DNA from: Balanoglossus misakiensis
Lineage: Eukaryota > Hemichordata
Length of the DNA stretch: 64,000 bases
Direction: 5' to 3'
NCBI GenBank assembly: GCA_040954595.2
Contig: CM082577.2
Span: forward strand, 2,046,001 to 2,110,000
A program made the translations under genes and the position numbers. Of the stretch, positions 23,201 to 39,300 are shown piece after piece. How positions within the stretch are numbered: the stretch's first letter is position 1; each line of letters begins with the position of its first letter. Under the pieces are notes generated by a model that searched no databases, was not told the origin of the DNA, and worked only from the letters and a program-made list of their open reading frames with translations.

Positions 23201-26200
23201 TTCTGCCAACGTTTTTTGAAACCTTCAACTGTCATCAAAAGTTAGCTTTTAGATGACAATTGACAAGTGTAGTTAGCAACAGCCGACAGCTTTATTGAGT
23301 CAAGTGATTTTGTTCTTGGAAGTATATTGAATTTAAAGCAATGCTGTATGAAACTTAATAAACAGTAAGAGGATTGTATTTGCTTGATTCCTTGTTTTTT
23401 GTTTTGTGTATCTGTGATTGATTCTCATGTAGATGTTGAATTATTTCATGCAGTTGGCTGATGAGCAGAAGACCAGAATACAGAGATCACAACACTGTTG
23501 CCAGGGGCGAAGGAAGAGAGGGTAAGTTTTTGAAAAAAGTGCTCCCTCTGGTGTTCACATTTTGTCGCATACAAACATGTGCATATCGACACCTGTTTGC
23601 ATCAAAGTGCTTTGTATGTTGTCTATGAGGTCTGTTTCTTGGTGGAGAAGAAATAATGATTGATTGATTGATGAATATCTGTCTGACTGAACAGTCAGTG
23701 CAAAGTGACAACACCACATACATTCCAGCAGACAGGAACTGGTGTTCAATCTACACGGATTTCATCAATAAATCTGGCAACATGCTAATATTTGTTGTTG
23801 CAACTCGGAAACAGATCACTCAGAATTTGTCACTGCAAGTGTGGCAGACATTTCATTTTATCAAATTAATAACTTCCAGACGAGCAATATTTAAAACATA
23901 GAATTCCACGATCACACACACCCTGAGCGTTTTTATCAACTGAAGAGGTATTTGCGTGGGTGAATTGGAAATATTGATGTGTTTCCTTTGATTAAAGACA
24001 AACACTTTTGACTAAATATAGTGAAATTTTATGAGAAATTGAATGGGATTTGATAATTTACTTTTCATCATTGGCAGTTACAAAATGAAAAATGTTTTCT
24101 GGGTTTGCACGTTGCCAAGTGTTACTATTTTCAGTTGAAAGTACATTGTACTGCTATTTGCTGTGTGTTCGCAGGAACCGGCTGTGACTATTGAAAGTTA
24201 TCAATAGACTGTAGAGCAATGTTCTTGTATCCTGTCCTGTAAAACATAAATTATAGAAGAGATTTAATACTTTTTGTGCACCATCAGCTTCCTAACCGTC
24301 CGTGGTATGAAACAGTGTCGCTTCATCTTAGAAGGGTGAATTTATTAAAGGGACATTAGCTGTAACTTTTGGCTTTAACTTCAGTATTTTTGTCATGTAC
24401 CTGCTTAATGTAAATTTGGTGTTGTATCCCCTTAAGAGCCAGTAAAGCATAACATGAAACCGATTTCAATCAGGGCCACCAGCAGCCAGTCTGTGCCCAT
24501 CAGACAGACCGTGAAATTAAAACCGTATGGATCACGACATCTGTAAAGTTTAATATCTGTCAAAATTACATTAGCGCCTCGAAAAGATGAAGTTGAGGAC
24601 TATTTCCTGTGTGAGGGCACATCCGATAACCCTACAGGTGTTTGAAAGATGACGGGAGAGGGGCAAAAAAGAGCAGCTGGGTGTTGTTTGTCACATTAAG
24701 TGCAATATCAATTCACCCGCTCTGCATTGTTGACTCGAGTAATTGCTATCACTGGTGCGTACTCTTCACCTGTTCCTGAAAGAGATAATTAAGTCGAGCA
24801 AAAGTAGTGAATCTCATGCCGTGCCTGACATTATGACATTATCATAGCAATAGCTTCGTTTTCCAACAACAGCGTCCAGGCTTTTGTCGCTACGTTGTTT
24901 TGACGATGTTGTATTATTTTCTTCAATCAGCCTCTCGCCAGTTTTTGGATTATTACAGTTGTGCATATCATCCGTTCTGTCACGGCATCTCTGTTGCTTT
25001 CATTTCCTGTGTCACGGTTTTGCGGGCATTCTGTTTTCCTGTATAGCAGTATGAGGTGAAAAGAATGAAAATGAAAAGCCCCTGGGGTTAAAACTTTACA
25101 TTAAAAGTTTTTTGTTTTTGTTTGAGTGGCTTATTGGTCACTGCTAGTGCAGCATCGACATTACACTCATGAATAAAAAATCATCATGAAAGGACACCGA
25201 ACGCAAACCAGCAGACAGCGAAAATTGATCATTCATAGACTTCTGTCAAAATTTTATAAATTTTCATTCATCAAGTATGAGAGCCTTAATAATCTGCCCT
25301 TTTCCCCCCAATGACCATGTTTGTAGGCTGACTTCGATAACAGTCTACCGAAAAACATGACACCAAGAAAAAAAATCATGATAGATGGTTACATCATGCT
25401 TGCATGCCAAGCCTCGCCGACTGCTCAAACAAGCGCCGTGGTGGAAGTGATCGATACTCACAGGAGAGAACCGTCTGAGAATGAAAACCCAGTTTACATT
25501 ACAGACCGCAGACGCCATCTTGGTATTGAAGTAGTTTTTTGCTTGAAGTAAATTAGATTTTGATATTTGCCCAGGAGTCTGTCTCAGAAGTTGGGAAACA
25601 TTCAGAGTGAAAGTGATAAACCATCAAACGATCTTCATTATTAAAATCTGGCATCAAAATCTGGGTGACCATTTTTCAATTTTGTTTTTATGACAACAAA
25701 ATGAATAGGTTGGACATGCTGCTCACATATACATGTACATTGTACGTAGACGGAACTCCATACATATTTAATGATGTCTTTATTTGCGAGGGATCTTGGC
25801 TACATGAATATTTTAATGGTGTTTGCTTTGTTAATTCAGTTTGCTGGGTCTGTATTGTACATCTGCTGTCACTTTTTGGTCCCCCGTGTGATGGAAGTGG
25901 GAAAGCAGTGCGCACTTTTTTTTCCGAGAGATCGCACATGTTTGAAATTAACGGAAACGTGATCTGTATTCAGTGAAGATCACGTATGTATAGCGCTGAC
26001 ACACAGTGGAATAGGGAACTCCAGAACATTTGTTTACTCTCCTCAATTCCCCAGACTGGATTTTAGAGTAAATGTTATGTGTAAAAAAAAATCAAATAAG
26101 CCACGATTCTGTATCAGTTTTGAAAACATCCAATCAAGCAAGTTGTGTTTGGAGTGTGTGACAGACAATCTTGCAGGAAGGACTGCATCGTGACCAAGAG

Positions 26201-29200
26201 GCCTTCATCCGCGAGACCATGTGCGTCGTTTAGTATTCTTCGTGTACCGTCCGTGGCATCTGTCATCGGAAGGCTAGTGGAGTCTGCATCTCAAGAGAGA
26301 AAATTCCCTGTCCACAATTCATGCTGTTCTGAAATGTCAACAGAATACGCTGTCATCTTCAGTGCTGGCTTTTTCGCAAACACGAGTAGATTAAAGTCAA
26401 AACATCAAACCATAACTTGTCCTGCCTAGTCTCAATTTCTTTTCGAGGCTTAGCCATGAAGCTGAATGTTCCCCCTGACATAGGCCATTGTTGCCCCAAG
26501 GGGCGAAAAATAAAATTTTGTTTAGATTGGTCTGCATTGTAACTGTGGCGAGCTCGGATAATTTTATCGTGGACTCTTGACTCACTCTGGATTATAATCA
26601 TTCATTGAAACTGATTATCCACCATCCACCCCCATATTGGGTGCATTCATACATGTAAAAGGGTCTTGATTAAGCCTCGCGAGTATATTAAACAGCTCTC
26701 ATCAGGTGCTCGTCAGACAGCCTCCTCCAGAAAAAAAACTCATCAGGAATTTGACATTCTCCAAATTTAGCTAATATTTTAAAGATCAGTGCTTCAACAC
26801 ATATGAATCATTCAAGTGATGTTATTATCTTATCTTGCTGATGGAACATACCAGATTGGAAATGTTGAAATTTGCATCTGCAGTAGGCGGGGGTTCGCTA
26901 GTCCTCCTGGCTATGCAAATTGATGAGAATCTTAGAGCTGTACAAATGTTTATTTAATATACCCCAGACTATAGAACGGTGATATTCTCCAGAAATGAGT
27001 GTGCGTGCGGGCAGGTATTTGAAAATAAAGTAGGTATTCAGTGGAAACAAGTAGTCGTAAACATCGCCGTAAATGGTCTCGGCGAGCCTGAGTTCTCTCT
27101 GGGAAGAAAAAAAAATTACTTTTCTGATAAATATGCAACACATGTGCGCCGGCCGCTTCTGTTCCCTGATATCCAGTTTAATTTCCTGGATTTAAGCTCT
27201 TGCCTGTGTTTGTCTCCAATCAGTACGGAATTACCGACTTCAATATACCCTGCAAAAGTTTTTCAATTCACTCGTAGCTTTTTGCCATTCCTGTGGACCC
27301 CTTCCGTCAAAAGGAGAATAATGTTGGAGACTGGTTGCTTTAGAAACCAGCGTGTAAATGAATTATTGGCCAATTTGTGCAATTGCGCCGAGGTTTGATT
27401 GTGGCTCAACATTACACTTAAAGCAATTTCTATACATCGTGGGAAAACCCCTACTATGATTGTAAACACAGAGTGTTTAAGCATGCTGAAATGTAACCAT
27501 GGATTTCCTTCATAGGGTATTATAAGATAATTTTGTTTCTGAAATGTGATACCACCCAAAATTGACCTGCGGAGAAAAACCATATGTTGCATTTCAAATA
27601 CTACCTTGTGCACAATTGTTGTGGTAACCCCACTGCCATATGCCTATATGCTAGTGAAAATGCTAATTTCTGGCAGTGTGATGTGTTCAATGTTGCTGCT
27701 ACTTGCTGGGATAGTTATCGCAAATGTTATACTGAATGGCAATGTACATGTACTGTACTGAACACATTGAAGGGGAATACACATAAAGTACTGAAGACAG
27801 ATTCACTAAGTTATAGATACCTCATGAAATGCTCAATTCATTTTTTTCTACTCGCAATTGCTAAATTCTCAAGTGGGGTCCAACATTTTAAGCGTACTTT
27901 GCGCAGTTTCCAGGGACACTCCACTGACAAATGAATTGTTTTAACCCTCTCACCCCTATTTCCGTTTAAATCGGTCCAAAAGCTTGGCAGTGATGGGGTT
28001 AGAGGCACCAGCAACTCCCCAGGCTGACGTATTTCTTGGAGGAAAGTGTAAATAAAGCCTAGAGGCATTTGCGTGAGACATCTCCTTGCCGGAAATGCTG
28101 TGTGCCTGCAGTACTTAGTTTTGAAAGTTCTGACAGCCTTAATTATGTGAATGTTTACTCATTTTTTCTGATTTGTATAGCTACCTGTACTTTTGTGGTT
28201 CTGCTACGCGTTTCAAACCATCCAGTGTTTGGTTTGTACATATGTTCCTAAGAACATATGGTGTATTTTGTTGGAAAGTTGTCAATATTGAAAACTGAAG
28301 TCGGATGCAGATTCCAGTTGATCTTTCTCTATTGAAAAGTGTTTTTTTCTCTCCTTTCTCGAAAATGACAGTTTGTGAAGAAACCCCCTGTAAGCTCTTT
28401 AAAGTCCTGGCGTTTTGAGTGACTTCAAGATATTAAAACTCAGAAATTGGACACTCACTTGTCATCTGTACCACGGTTGCTTTGATACTTGGCATGCAAA
28501 TCCTGAGGATTGATCTACTTCACATTTGTTCAACTTTTTGCTTCTCAATCTAGGTCAAAATTGACAAGTGGTCCGCGTCAGCAAGTCGTTGAAAGTCACA
28601 TTTATATCAGACTATCAAATTATGATATCTCCTTTAGATCGTTTGTCCTAGCGATTTTCCAAATTTATTCAGCAGGCCATGATTTTGATCCGAGTCAAGC
28701 TGTTCTGCAGAAAAGCGGTGATTTAAGAGCCCTGGAACAAAGACACCTCTTGTTTCAATGTACCAAATCATCCCGAACATTCGTTCTCGATTTCTACGAG
28801 TGGGCTGTAAAGTGCTGATAATGAGACTAACGGAAAACGTGCTACATGTATTGAATATATAGTATGTTACATATTCCACACATGCTGGACAAATATCTCC
28901 TTCATGATTCATGCTGGCAAAGTAATAAGGTTTCTATTCTCATCGTTTCCTGCGACAAGTCAGACACAAGCTATCCGAGCCCTAATTTCAAAATCAGAAT
29001 CACTCCAACTAATCACGATTTGATTATGTCGCCAGATAATAGCATGTGACATTATTGTATCACCGTGATACAGAACAGCCTGGATTGACCGGTATTTTTT
29101 TTTCTGGCGGATTGTAATAACATGTACCCACTAATTCAATCCCGTGGGATGTGTGGGGTTCATTAAGGACACTTATTGAAGATTACCCAGCTGAAGATAC

Positions 29201-32200
29201 AATTTCCTCGGAGTATTGGCTAAAAATCAATCAGAGTTGTTATTATTTTAGCTTGCTGCCAGTTGATTTCAACTAAACTCCCACAGCACGATCAGTATGA
29301 CCACTTCAGTGTGAAGATCAAGGTCATGTGCACTTTTCAAGCTGCCCAAATCCATTGAATCAATTAATTTAAAGTGTAACATAGCAAAGTGTGATGACTA
29401 TATCGCTGGCGTGTGTGTTGGAACACGGGCCTGTTTCCTAGTGACTAATTCGCAATCGGGCGGATGCTTTCATTAAATCAAGCTGAAGCCAAAGTAATCA
29501 AATTTAATAAATGCTGTGGTGAAAAGTATCTCCTCAGTGAGTCAATTGTTCTATTAAAAGAATATTAGCCATAGATGTTTTTTTTCTTCCATTTTCTCCC
29601 ATTTTTTTTGTTCTGTGTATTGACCATGGTTTCTTGTTCTATTCTATGTAGCAAACCAAAACTGCCCACTGTTCAGCTTGTTTTCCACGCGCTCTCCTGT
29701 TAATGTAACTTTTCAAATACGGGTGCATGTATGAATGAAAAAAGTAATTTTTCGGTATGTTAAATGACATGTTTATTCAAACCCCACAAGCTATACTTCA
29801 AGTGAATGCTATTTTGCCCATGGGCAATTTTCCCTTATTGTTGTTTGTAATATGGAAATATGGCATGTGATTTTCTGGAATTACGGAAAAACCAATTTGC
29901 ATTCGGGAAATTAAAGAGTAACATTTCGTCTTTAATGGGAAAATCTGAAGGCTCCTTGCAACAAAGCAGACCCGCGCCCACATTTGTGAATGTAGAGAGT
30001 ATAGATTGATCTAGCATCATGTGTCTTTTGTTCAGAGATGGTAATGATAGCTGTCAGTCATGATAATTGTCGTAGTTCTGTGAAAGAAGCGACTGCTAGA
30101 AAATGCATTGGATCTGGAGATCACCTGTGCTCTTATACACAGAAACCAGGAATATGCTCATTTTCCCTGCGGTCCCCCCGATCCCAAGATGGATGCCCGA
30201 TCTCTATAGATATGGATGTGTCAGGGATAAGAATGGATGATCGAGTCTTCAATGGCAGAAAGTGAGAATGAATGATCAGTCGCTGCTGCTCTTAGAGTCG
30301 CGTGGTCGCGTCTCAAGGAACCGTGTGGTAAAGGCTGATCGCGCTCAAATCTGCATTTTAATCAGATAGAGTGTAGCCTGATCAAATCTGTACTTTAATT
30401 TATCGACCACAGGTTTGTTCAGTTTTCAGACTGTTCAGTTTTCAGTCTGTGCTTGTGCACCTTATCTAGATTATAGTTTGTCGAGTTGCAGTGTAGACGT
30501 TACATAGTCGCCTACCGTCTCGAGCGGTGGTTCAATTTATCGGGGAAGTTTATTGCACCCATGGTTCCGAGAATTGAAGAGACACTTCATGACAAGTGAC
30601 AAGCTCTTATTCCTGGAAGTAGCCCTTCTATTATGATGTCTTACTAGTTTAATACATTGGGGCAGTTGAGTGGAAAAAATTGCGTATTAAATCTTGGAAG
30701 AGTAATTCGAGGAGTCTTATGAGAATCCTGGTCCCATTATGGAACTCTGCCGTTGAAAACAAACCCATCAGTGTGTCCGTTCACCCCCATTCCATGTATA
30801 GAGGTCCATCTTTACCACAGAAATCAATGGGATTGGACCATGCAGTGTGTCTTCTAACAAACATACATTTTGATAATCTTCAATTTGAGGATTTGTGTCT
30901 TGTGTCTTCAAACTGTCCAGACATGCAATAAATTGCAGTCCTGTGGAAGATTGTAAATTACTAAAAATTCGGGATTCTGGTTTCATATATAATTCAGATA
31001 AGAAACTCATAAAACTTATTGTGTTCAAAACTCCTGAACACAAAAATGGCAGCCTCAGTGAAATGTGACTGTTTGTTTGAACATATAAGAAAATCCTGAA
31101 ATAAAACCAAGTGTTGATTTACTGCCGGATTAAAATTTTACCAGATTTACTTTGGGTAATTGTGCATCTGTTCAATTAATCCACAAATGCACGTATAATT
31201 ACTGTGCACGGCATGGTCATGTCTGTGACAGCCCGCATTACATGTAGCTGCGTACAATGGGCCATGTTTGCCCTGCAGGAACTCTTTTATGCCGACTATG
31301 TTTGTTCTCCATGTATCATATGTTTATGAATGATTGATGGGCCGTTCATTTCAAGGAGAAATTCATACGCCTTCCGCTTTCATGTTAGCAGAAGCAAGGT
31401 GAACGCGGGTGTTACTGTTGGCGTGTCTGTGCAGTGCAGTGCTCGGCTGAAGGGTGGTGTGTGTGTTCTTGGTTGAGTGATTGCTGTGGGTATAATCTGA
31501 GTACTGCCAAGCCGAAACAACTGGTTGATGACAGTTGTCATTCATAATCAAATGTCCTCACCAGTGCACTTTATAAAGGTGTACGGTCACCTATGCAAAT
31601 TTAGCTACAGTTACCATGGTAAATTGAGGTCTAACCAATCACAGATTTTCGGTGGGTGGCACACGTGAAAAAAAGAGTGCCACCATATGTTCTTTAGAAC
31701 ACTCAAATACGCCATTTCAGCTACCGGTATACATGGTGATAATTGTAAATTCGATGTGACCGTATACCTTTAATACCAGCTGTCATTGTGCCCTCTAACA
31801 AACCTAATTTTTAAAAGTTTGTGTCAATTTGAGGACTTAAAAAAAAATCAGATAGTTAAAGTAAAATCATCGGAGAATGCAGCAAAATGAACACAGCTAA
31901 ACTTTCTGTGGAGCCCTGAAAACATACCTTCACTGTGCACAATGATCGAGTGGTATTGCATTTATGAACTGTGTTTTTGCTGACCTTACCAGCCATGTGA
32001 TCAATCAGTCTGTTTGGGCACGTCAAAATTGAAATGTTGGTAGGATAACTGCTTACAAAAAGTAGATGTTGTTTGTTATGCAGGCAGCTTTTCCAATGGA
32101 AGAACATCTGGCAAAGAACTGTATGTGCCATAATGTATGTGTAGAGATATGTCAGAGATACAGACAGATGGTCGAGGTTAATGTAAAGGGTTTTGACAGG

Positions 32201-33349
32201 TCAGTTGTTTCACCTGTTGTACATCTGTCTCAGGAGTGCAGAAAGTACTTGACCAATCAGAAGTGCTTTGGGCTACTAACGAATGTAGGGCAGGTCACGA
32301 AATATGGATGAGGCTAGGGGCTTCGTGCTTTGGCGAGCTGTGGACTCGTCGGTACGTGGCGATATTTTGTCTGTTCATATACATGTACCATTATTATACA
32401 CACGTTCATGTAACCCTGTTTGATGGTTAAACTTTGAGGAGCAAAGCTCTGAGCCAGCCACCTTGATATAAAAATGAGAATTGAATGAAATTGATACAAG
32501 ATTATGCAAATGAATGTGCATCCGGCCAAAAACGACGGATAAATTAAATTCATTAACCATTGAAGAACACTTTCAGCAGGTTAAATATCAGAGTGTGCGC
32601 TGTCATGTCGTTTGGAATTCTTAACACAAGAGGGAAAGATAAGGACATTCTGCTAATTGCTGCAAGTCTGGAGTAAAAACCTTTCTCAATAGCACACGGA
32701 CTTATCTGACCTCTGTCTGTCAAATTCGCAAGAAGTACATTCCGTGCGATCAAGTCAACAGTCCCGGAGGATGGACAAGGAAGGAATCAGGGGCCATCAA
32801 TGTGTGTGTCAGTCAGGTTTCTGTCGGGCCCTCGTCCCTCGTAGTGCATTACTGTCAACGCATTGCACGGAATAGTCTGGCTGACTGGAATCCATGAAAA
32901 AAAAAAATTTCATTCATTGCATTGAACCCAGGAAGTAAAGGGAGATAAAACTGTCACAAAAAGGCGAATGAAATCGAATGACAATAGATAATGAAGCGAA
33001 GACTAAATCATATGATTGCCTGACAAGTTTGACACCACAAGTGACAGAAAATTGAGAAGTAGTACAGATCGGATTCCCAGATGTGTCCGCCATACATGTA
33101 TTAAAACTCCACACTTTAACAAGGTCAGAAGTTGGCAATCCACCGGCAAACCTTCCTTACTCCCAAAAGTGATTGACTTTCCGGAAATTTAATTGCAGTT
33201 GTAAATCAGTGTGTGATCTTTGATTTTGAGACGGCCGTGTTCACCAGAGCCTTCATGCATGACACCAACTTCAGGAACTTAATTTCATCACAAGCATAAA
33301 TAAAAACAGCAAATTCATTATACCCATACAGCTCCTGTTTTGACAGTAT

Positions 33350-33380
<31 letters not shown>

Positions 33381-36300
33381 CACAAATGCATACACGCACA
33401 TGCACGCGCCTGTCAGCACTTACACCATCTAATTCTTTTCAGATGGACACTTTAACTCCTTGCCCATTCCCCAAACTTGAATCATATACTTACCGATCAC
33501 CCTGTGCGCCAAATTGTTCCAGGTGAAGACTAAATGACATGACTAGCTTTATTAATAATTTAATGCATTAATTCCCATTTTCACTCATATACCCAGATAT
33601 AGCTCTGTAAAGATCACTCTTCTCATTTAATTTATTGTCCATTTCCTAAATTGAAACATGGAATTGCATTTGCTAATTGTCCTCCATCATCAACCTTGAC
33701 CGCAGTCCATTTCCAGGAAAAAAAAGATGACTTTGAAATTCGAGTTCTGTGCCTTGCAGGCAAAAATGCAGTCTGTATATTTGGTACTCAAACACCCATG
33801 TCCAGAATTTGACTTCGCCTGGTAATAAGATACATTTCCCCTGGGGAAACAAGATACAAAATGCTAACTAATGAGGTGCCATCCCTTCATGAATACATCA
33901 ACTGATTTCTTGTCTTGTCAAAGGAAATCATCTTCACTTAGTGGGACACAACTCTGATGACAGATATGCGGGATAATTTATCAACACTATGAGACATGGG
34001 TCACACTGTTCTATATTTACCTGAAAACTTGTATGTACTCATCTGAAATGTTCGCAGTTTATTTAGTGTGAATGTTTACAAGTGTGTGAGTCTCAATTCT
34101 GAATACTTATACTTGGTGCAAATTGCACACTGCCGGAACTCAACAAGATTGCCAGATGTTAAAGGATGATGTTTACGCAATAGTTTATTGGCTATCAGAC
34201 GAGTGGAACAAATGCTCGCAGTGCTGAAGATGAAAAGGCGCCATGCAAAACAAAGCAGTATCGATCTCATATGCAGTCTTATGAAAGCCTGGGATTAATA
34301 GCTGATATCATAAACATGTATATTCCCTCTGAATGCTCAACAGTGAACATGATTTCAGCATTCATTGTCAGGAGTTGTCATTTTAATGTTATCAACTCCC
34401 TAGTGAGATGGGTATTCTGGCCGCATATACAATGTATGATGTATTATTTGTGAAGAATTCTTATCAGCTGATTGCAGCAAGTCGGCCTCTCTGGTCTGGT
34501 TACACATGGAATTTGGTGTGTAGTCTTCCGGTGGTAACAAATGGTAGACTTTATATTAAACAAACATATACCTATATTAATATGCAAAAGAAATATTTAT
34601 TTTCTGCTGTTTAGGGTCCATTTCTACGGAGCAAGAGATTAATGAGCGTTATCTAGACAGATTTGCATACAGTGTGCATTTATAATGCCAAGCATACTTT
34701 TTTTGTGGAAATATCTGCATGTTGAAAATCTTATCATCCTCTGAGTTACCAGAGAATAATGCCATTGTCGTTTCTTCTTGCCGCGACATCGAAGATAAAA
34801 GCCCATAGAGAGATAACAGGTGCGGTAAGAGTCGGAAACTTTTTGGATGTGAGAAAGTTGCAGCACTGGCATGGTGTATTTGTGTATCTTGTCGAGGACA
34901 AACCTTCAGTTGTGGAACTCTGAAAGTGTCTTTATAGTGTCAGATGATCAATTGTCCACAGTTTATAAAATAATGCCAATTATTCGGTAAAATTTCAGAT
35001 GTCATACATACACATAAAAGTTGTCTACCTAGAGATGTCAGTAAAGTTCAAAGGACATAAAGTATGCATTTAGCAACTTGAGCTCGCCACCTAGTAAAAT
35101 CCTCCTCGTTTACTTGACTGAGCAACTTCATTTGGACAATTTCTGGGTTCATTAAATAACTGAGAAACAAATCTAGCAGTACCTCAGGAGTGGCGTTTTT
35201 GAATAACTTATCTATTATCATACGTGTCTGCGGGTGTGTGTGAGCCTGTTCCGTTTTCCTTTTGACCGAAACAGCTGTGCGGTCGTTTCTTTAGACAGTA
35301 ATCGAGCGCGTGTGACATTCTGTTTCTACTTTAGTCATTAGAGCTGAAAGACGAAACCCCATCCCTTCAGGACGGCAGATCAGATGTGCCACATTCACCA
35401 TTAACACTGTAGTCTCCATCAATTTGCAGCAGATGCCGACTTGACACTTCAGGATGCAATTATGTATCATATTGTCAGGGATATGAATGCTGGTTATTCA
35501 TACACTTTTTGATATCTGTGAGGTCGAAGCGGATGACATTTTCAAAACCAGATACATAGGTGTGTGTGTATGTATATATACTGGTAAATGTACATGTATA
35601 TACATGTATGTGTGTGTAGATGGTGTAAGTGCTGACAAGCTTGTGTGTGTGTGTGCATACGTGTGTGCCTGCCTGTGTGTGTGAGACAGTAGTAAAACAA
35701 GTTCATCGAAATATGATTAAAACATTACTGAACACCTCCACAGTGCCAGTCGTGAATACCTCATTGGTCACAGATACACAAGTCCGCAAGTTTTGTAATT
35801 AACTTCATGGGTAGTGATGCATTTGGCAGTGAGTGAGTATTGGACCATGATTCACGTCAACAGTTAGTTGTACAGTTTAGTTTCACGCCATTAATTGACA
35901 CGGTTCAGTACAAGTCGGGGAGTCAAAAGCAGATGAGTGCATTCACAGCTTAGTTGTTCTTCAGTTGGAATATCAAGGATTCTTGCGAGCAGAACTTCTA
36001 ACTTTTTCCCCAAATCTCTTCAGTCCTTCTGTACTTGATGTTGTCATCAATACACACAGGTGAAGCACGTTCATAGGAATATACACATACATTTATTTTA
36101 TGGCCAATTTTACAGATAGTGGACATTTTAATATTGCTCTAAAAGAGATCTACATGTATGTGGCTCGAGGCACATTCTCTACATGATCTGACAATGACTT
36201 CTTACCAATGTTACTGCTCAATTGATCATATTCTTTTCATGTCAAGTACGCGTACTTAACACTAACAGTATCATAGATTTCATATTTGACATTATATATA

Positions 36301-39300
36301 TACACTCGTTTTAGGGCATAATAAAAACGTCCTATGTACAAAATCAGAAAAAAGTAGAACAGGCAAATAGTTTCCCCCTTCATTTTTCCCCCCAACCCTT
36401 TCACCACCATGGTTTGGTTAAAACTCATTGTTTTCTATTGTACATTTGGACCTTAGGAAATGGGAGGGGGGTTGAAACTGAAAGCAGGTACAACATGTAC
36501 ATGTAAGATACAGTGCTGTCTGAAACTGGGAGACCAGTCGAACAGGCTGAGTTCACCATGGACACATTAGTTGTTCTGTTTGTTTGTAAGGTTATGCAGT
36601 GAGTGATTAATTGCTAGTCGAATGAACAGAAAGTAATCGATCTTGTGACACAGAGGTGATACCAACAGATTGCCACCATCCAATATCATTATTATTCCAC
36701 ACTAGAGATTAAAATGCTTTAATGGGCCGCAATAGTGTAATAGTTTGTTGTGGTTAAAAATAATTGCGTTGGGATTCAAGGTTTGCCAAGGTAATTAGCT
36801 GGCAACTGGCATATCAGTGTACACTGCTTGATCGATGTTGAAAACGCCAGATAACAACAACTTCACACGTTACTGCTTTATAAAAACAAGTAATTGTGTA
36901 TCTGTTCCGGGGAGAAAAAAATGGAGATTGATGCAGGCGGGCGGGAGAGGGGTTACTCTGGATTTAATTTATGCATGCCGGGAATGTGACAAATATTCCA
37001 GTGTTTGCAAAAAAAACCTGATCATGCAGCTTTACAATCACATCAATCAGGGGTTATTAAATCATTTATTTTGAAATTTTACTCGATTGTTGTTGATCGC
37101 CATCGCTTTAAATTAAGCCTGTTGCTCTGTCGGATACCAGACTGTGAGAAATGGTTGTTTGGAAATCCATGTCAGCTTCACATGGCTGTCAGTAATTTAA
37201 TGACATAAATTTTGTAGATTAATTGGGCTTGTTTCCGGGGCAATCATCGGTAACGACTTCAGCAATTTGCTGGTCGATGGCAACATCAAAGGAGGCGACA
37301 CTCAAATAAACATGCTATAATAACCATGCCAGACAAGATTGACGTATTTTTGTGAGTTACCAAAGAAGAAAAACTAGCCTGGCCATAGGCAGATTATCTT
37401 GGGTTATCTACTTAATTATCTGAGTGTAGTTGTGTTTTCGTTGATCATTCTTTCTACGGTATTATGGTGTAAATCCGCCACACGTGAAAATGATAAAAGT
37501 CAGAAGGCAATCCCCCACTGTAGCTGATTAAGCTTCACCTTTTATTTCACCCTAATAACAAAAGCTTTGGGACTACAAATCTTTAATATCTCTGGCTTAC
37601 TCGGCAATAAATCTCTCAGGAGTAGCCTACAATGATTAGCAAATCGAAAGGTAATTTGTTTGCAATGTCGATCTCCAGCGATTTTCAACTCTGACGTACT
37701 TCTCATTCTTGCGAACGTGCGCTGCCAGCGGTCTCTCTTTGTGCTGACAGGTCCTGTTGGCATTGAGAAGTGCGGTGTAAAAATAAAAGAAGTTCAGCAA
37801 ATATGTTAACTTTGACTGTCCTATTTGGCCCAGCAGCAGATGTGCAGATTTCCATCTGTGGAAGTCGAAGGCAGCAATCGTAGCAGTTGTAATTTATTGA
37901 TCAGTTTTCTGGCTAAAATGGGAGCTGTATCACTTAATGGTGCTGTGAGGATGACTGAATTATTTAGGCCGCAGAACTCACGGGAAGAGTGGATGCAAAA
38001 TTTACTCCAATTTCTTCATCAATGGAATAATCTGTGGCATTCAGGGAAGGAAATGAAAAATTGATTATTAATCCAACGTTCAATGGAAGGAAATGAAAGA
38101 TTGATTATGTGAAAACTCCCTGTTTTTGCCATTTTGTACACTGTGTACCACAAGCACTTGTGCATGATGAGGCAGATTACCCATCTGGGTCAGATGTTAG
38201 AAAAAAGATAAAGTCATTCTATTGTTTATTTGGAACTTTACGCAGAACAATGTTTTTCAAAACTAAAAAAAGCCATCATCAAAATCGTTTTCAAAATCAT
38301 AACACAAACTTTCCAGTGTTTTAGTAAAGTAAAAAAAATAACTGGAAAGTGGAGAGATTTCACTTCACCCCAAAGCTTTGCTCCTTATGTTCTTATGAGA
38401 GTGGTGTTATGTATCTTTGAGTGTAGGAAGCACTCTGTTTGAATTGTGAAGTGTTAACTTTAAACTTTAAGTGTTTGTTTCTCAGTGTCGGGGATATCCT
38501 ATATAATTTCATTCTCATGTTGGGATCAAGCAGTCTTATAAACAATCTTAAAAAGGAATGTGAAGCGACCGACAACCACACTCGTGGCAAACAACCCTGA
38601 TGAGTAGGTGATATCAAACAAGAACCTCGTAGTAAACCAAATAGCATCAGAGAAGTGTACCGTGTAATTACTTGTATAAAGTAATAGACAGTGAATCAAG
38701 AACTGTTGTTATTGCATGTAAGACTGCCATGGAAACTTCGCACAGACTTTAATGAAGTTGTATTTTATTTTATTCTAATGACAAGATGGCAGTTTGGATC
38801 ATTACTCTATGACGAACATAAAACAAGACCAGGATTTATTGTTTCTGTGACTCAGACTGGGAAAACAGAACACAACTCAATTTGTATTTTCTTTTAGCCA
38901 GCCTTCTGTTAGTATGTGCTTCTGTGTATGTGTTATAAATTACTCGTTACATGGGTATATTGTCAAGGGGGGAATAAAAAAAAAATTGGAAGAATGAAGA
39001 ACACCATTGGAATGGAAGTACATGTACTCATCCATCAATTATAATATATTTAGGGCAGACATGACCACCATGAATAACATTGTACCATTGGAAACACCAT
39101 GAGACAGTTTTGATATTATATTTCCATTGTAATATTCTTATAGTCTCATCAGTTCTGCACTTTTAGTAACAATGAAGTCAGCCATGCAGGAAATACCAAT
39201 GGGCAAATTAGCGGGATTGGTTTTGAAATGTGTGTGGGAGCTCTGGTCCTGCCCACTGACACTTCAAGGGGAGCCTTACAGTCTGTTTTAGAGTTTGAGA

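Noticed and set aside
33206-33391. A minus-strand frame starting with repeated Cys-Val
   Set aside because: It is the translated (CA)n microsatellite.
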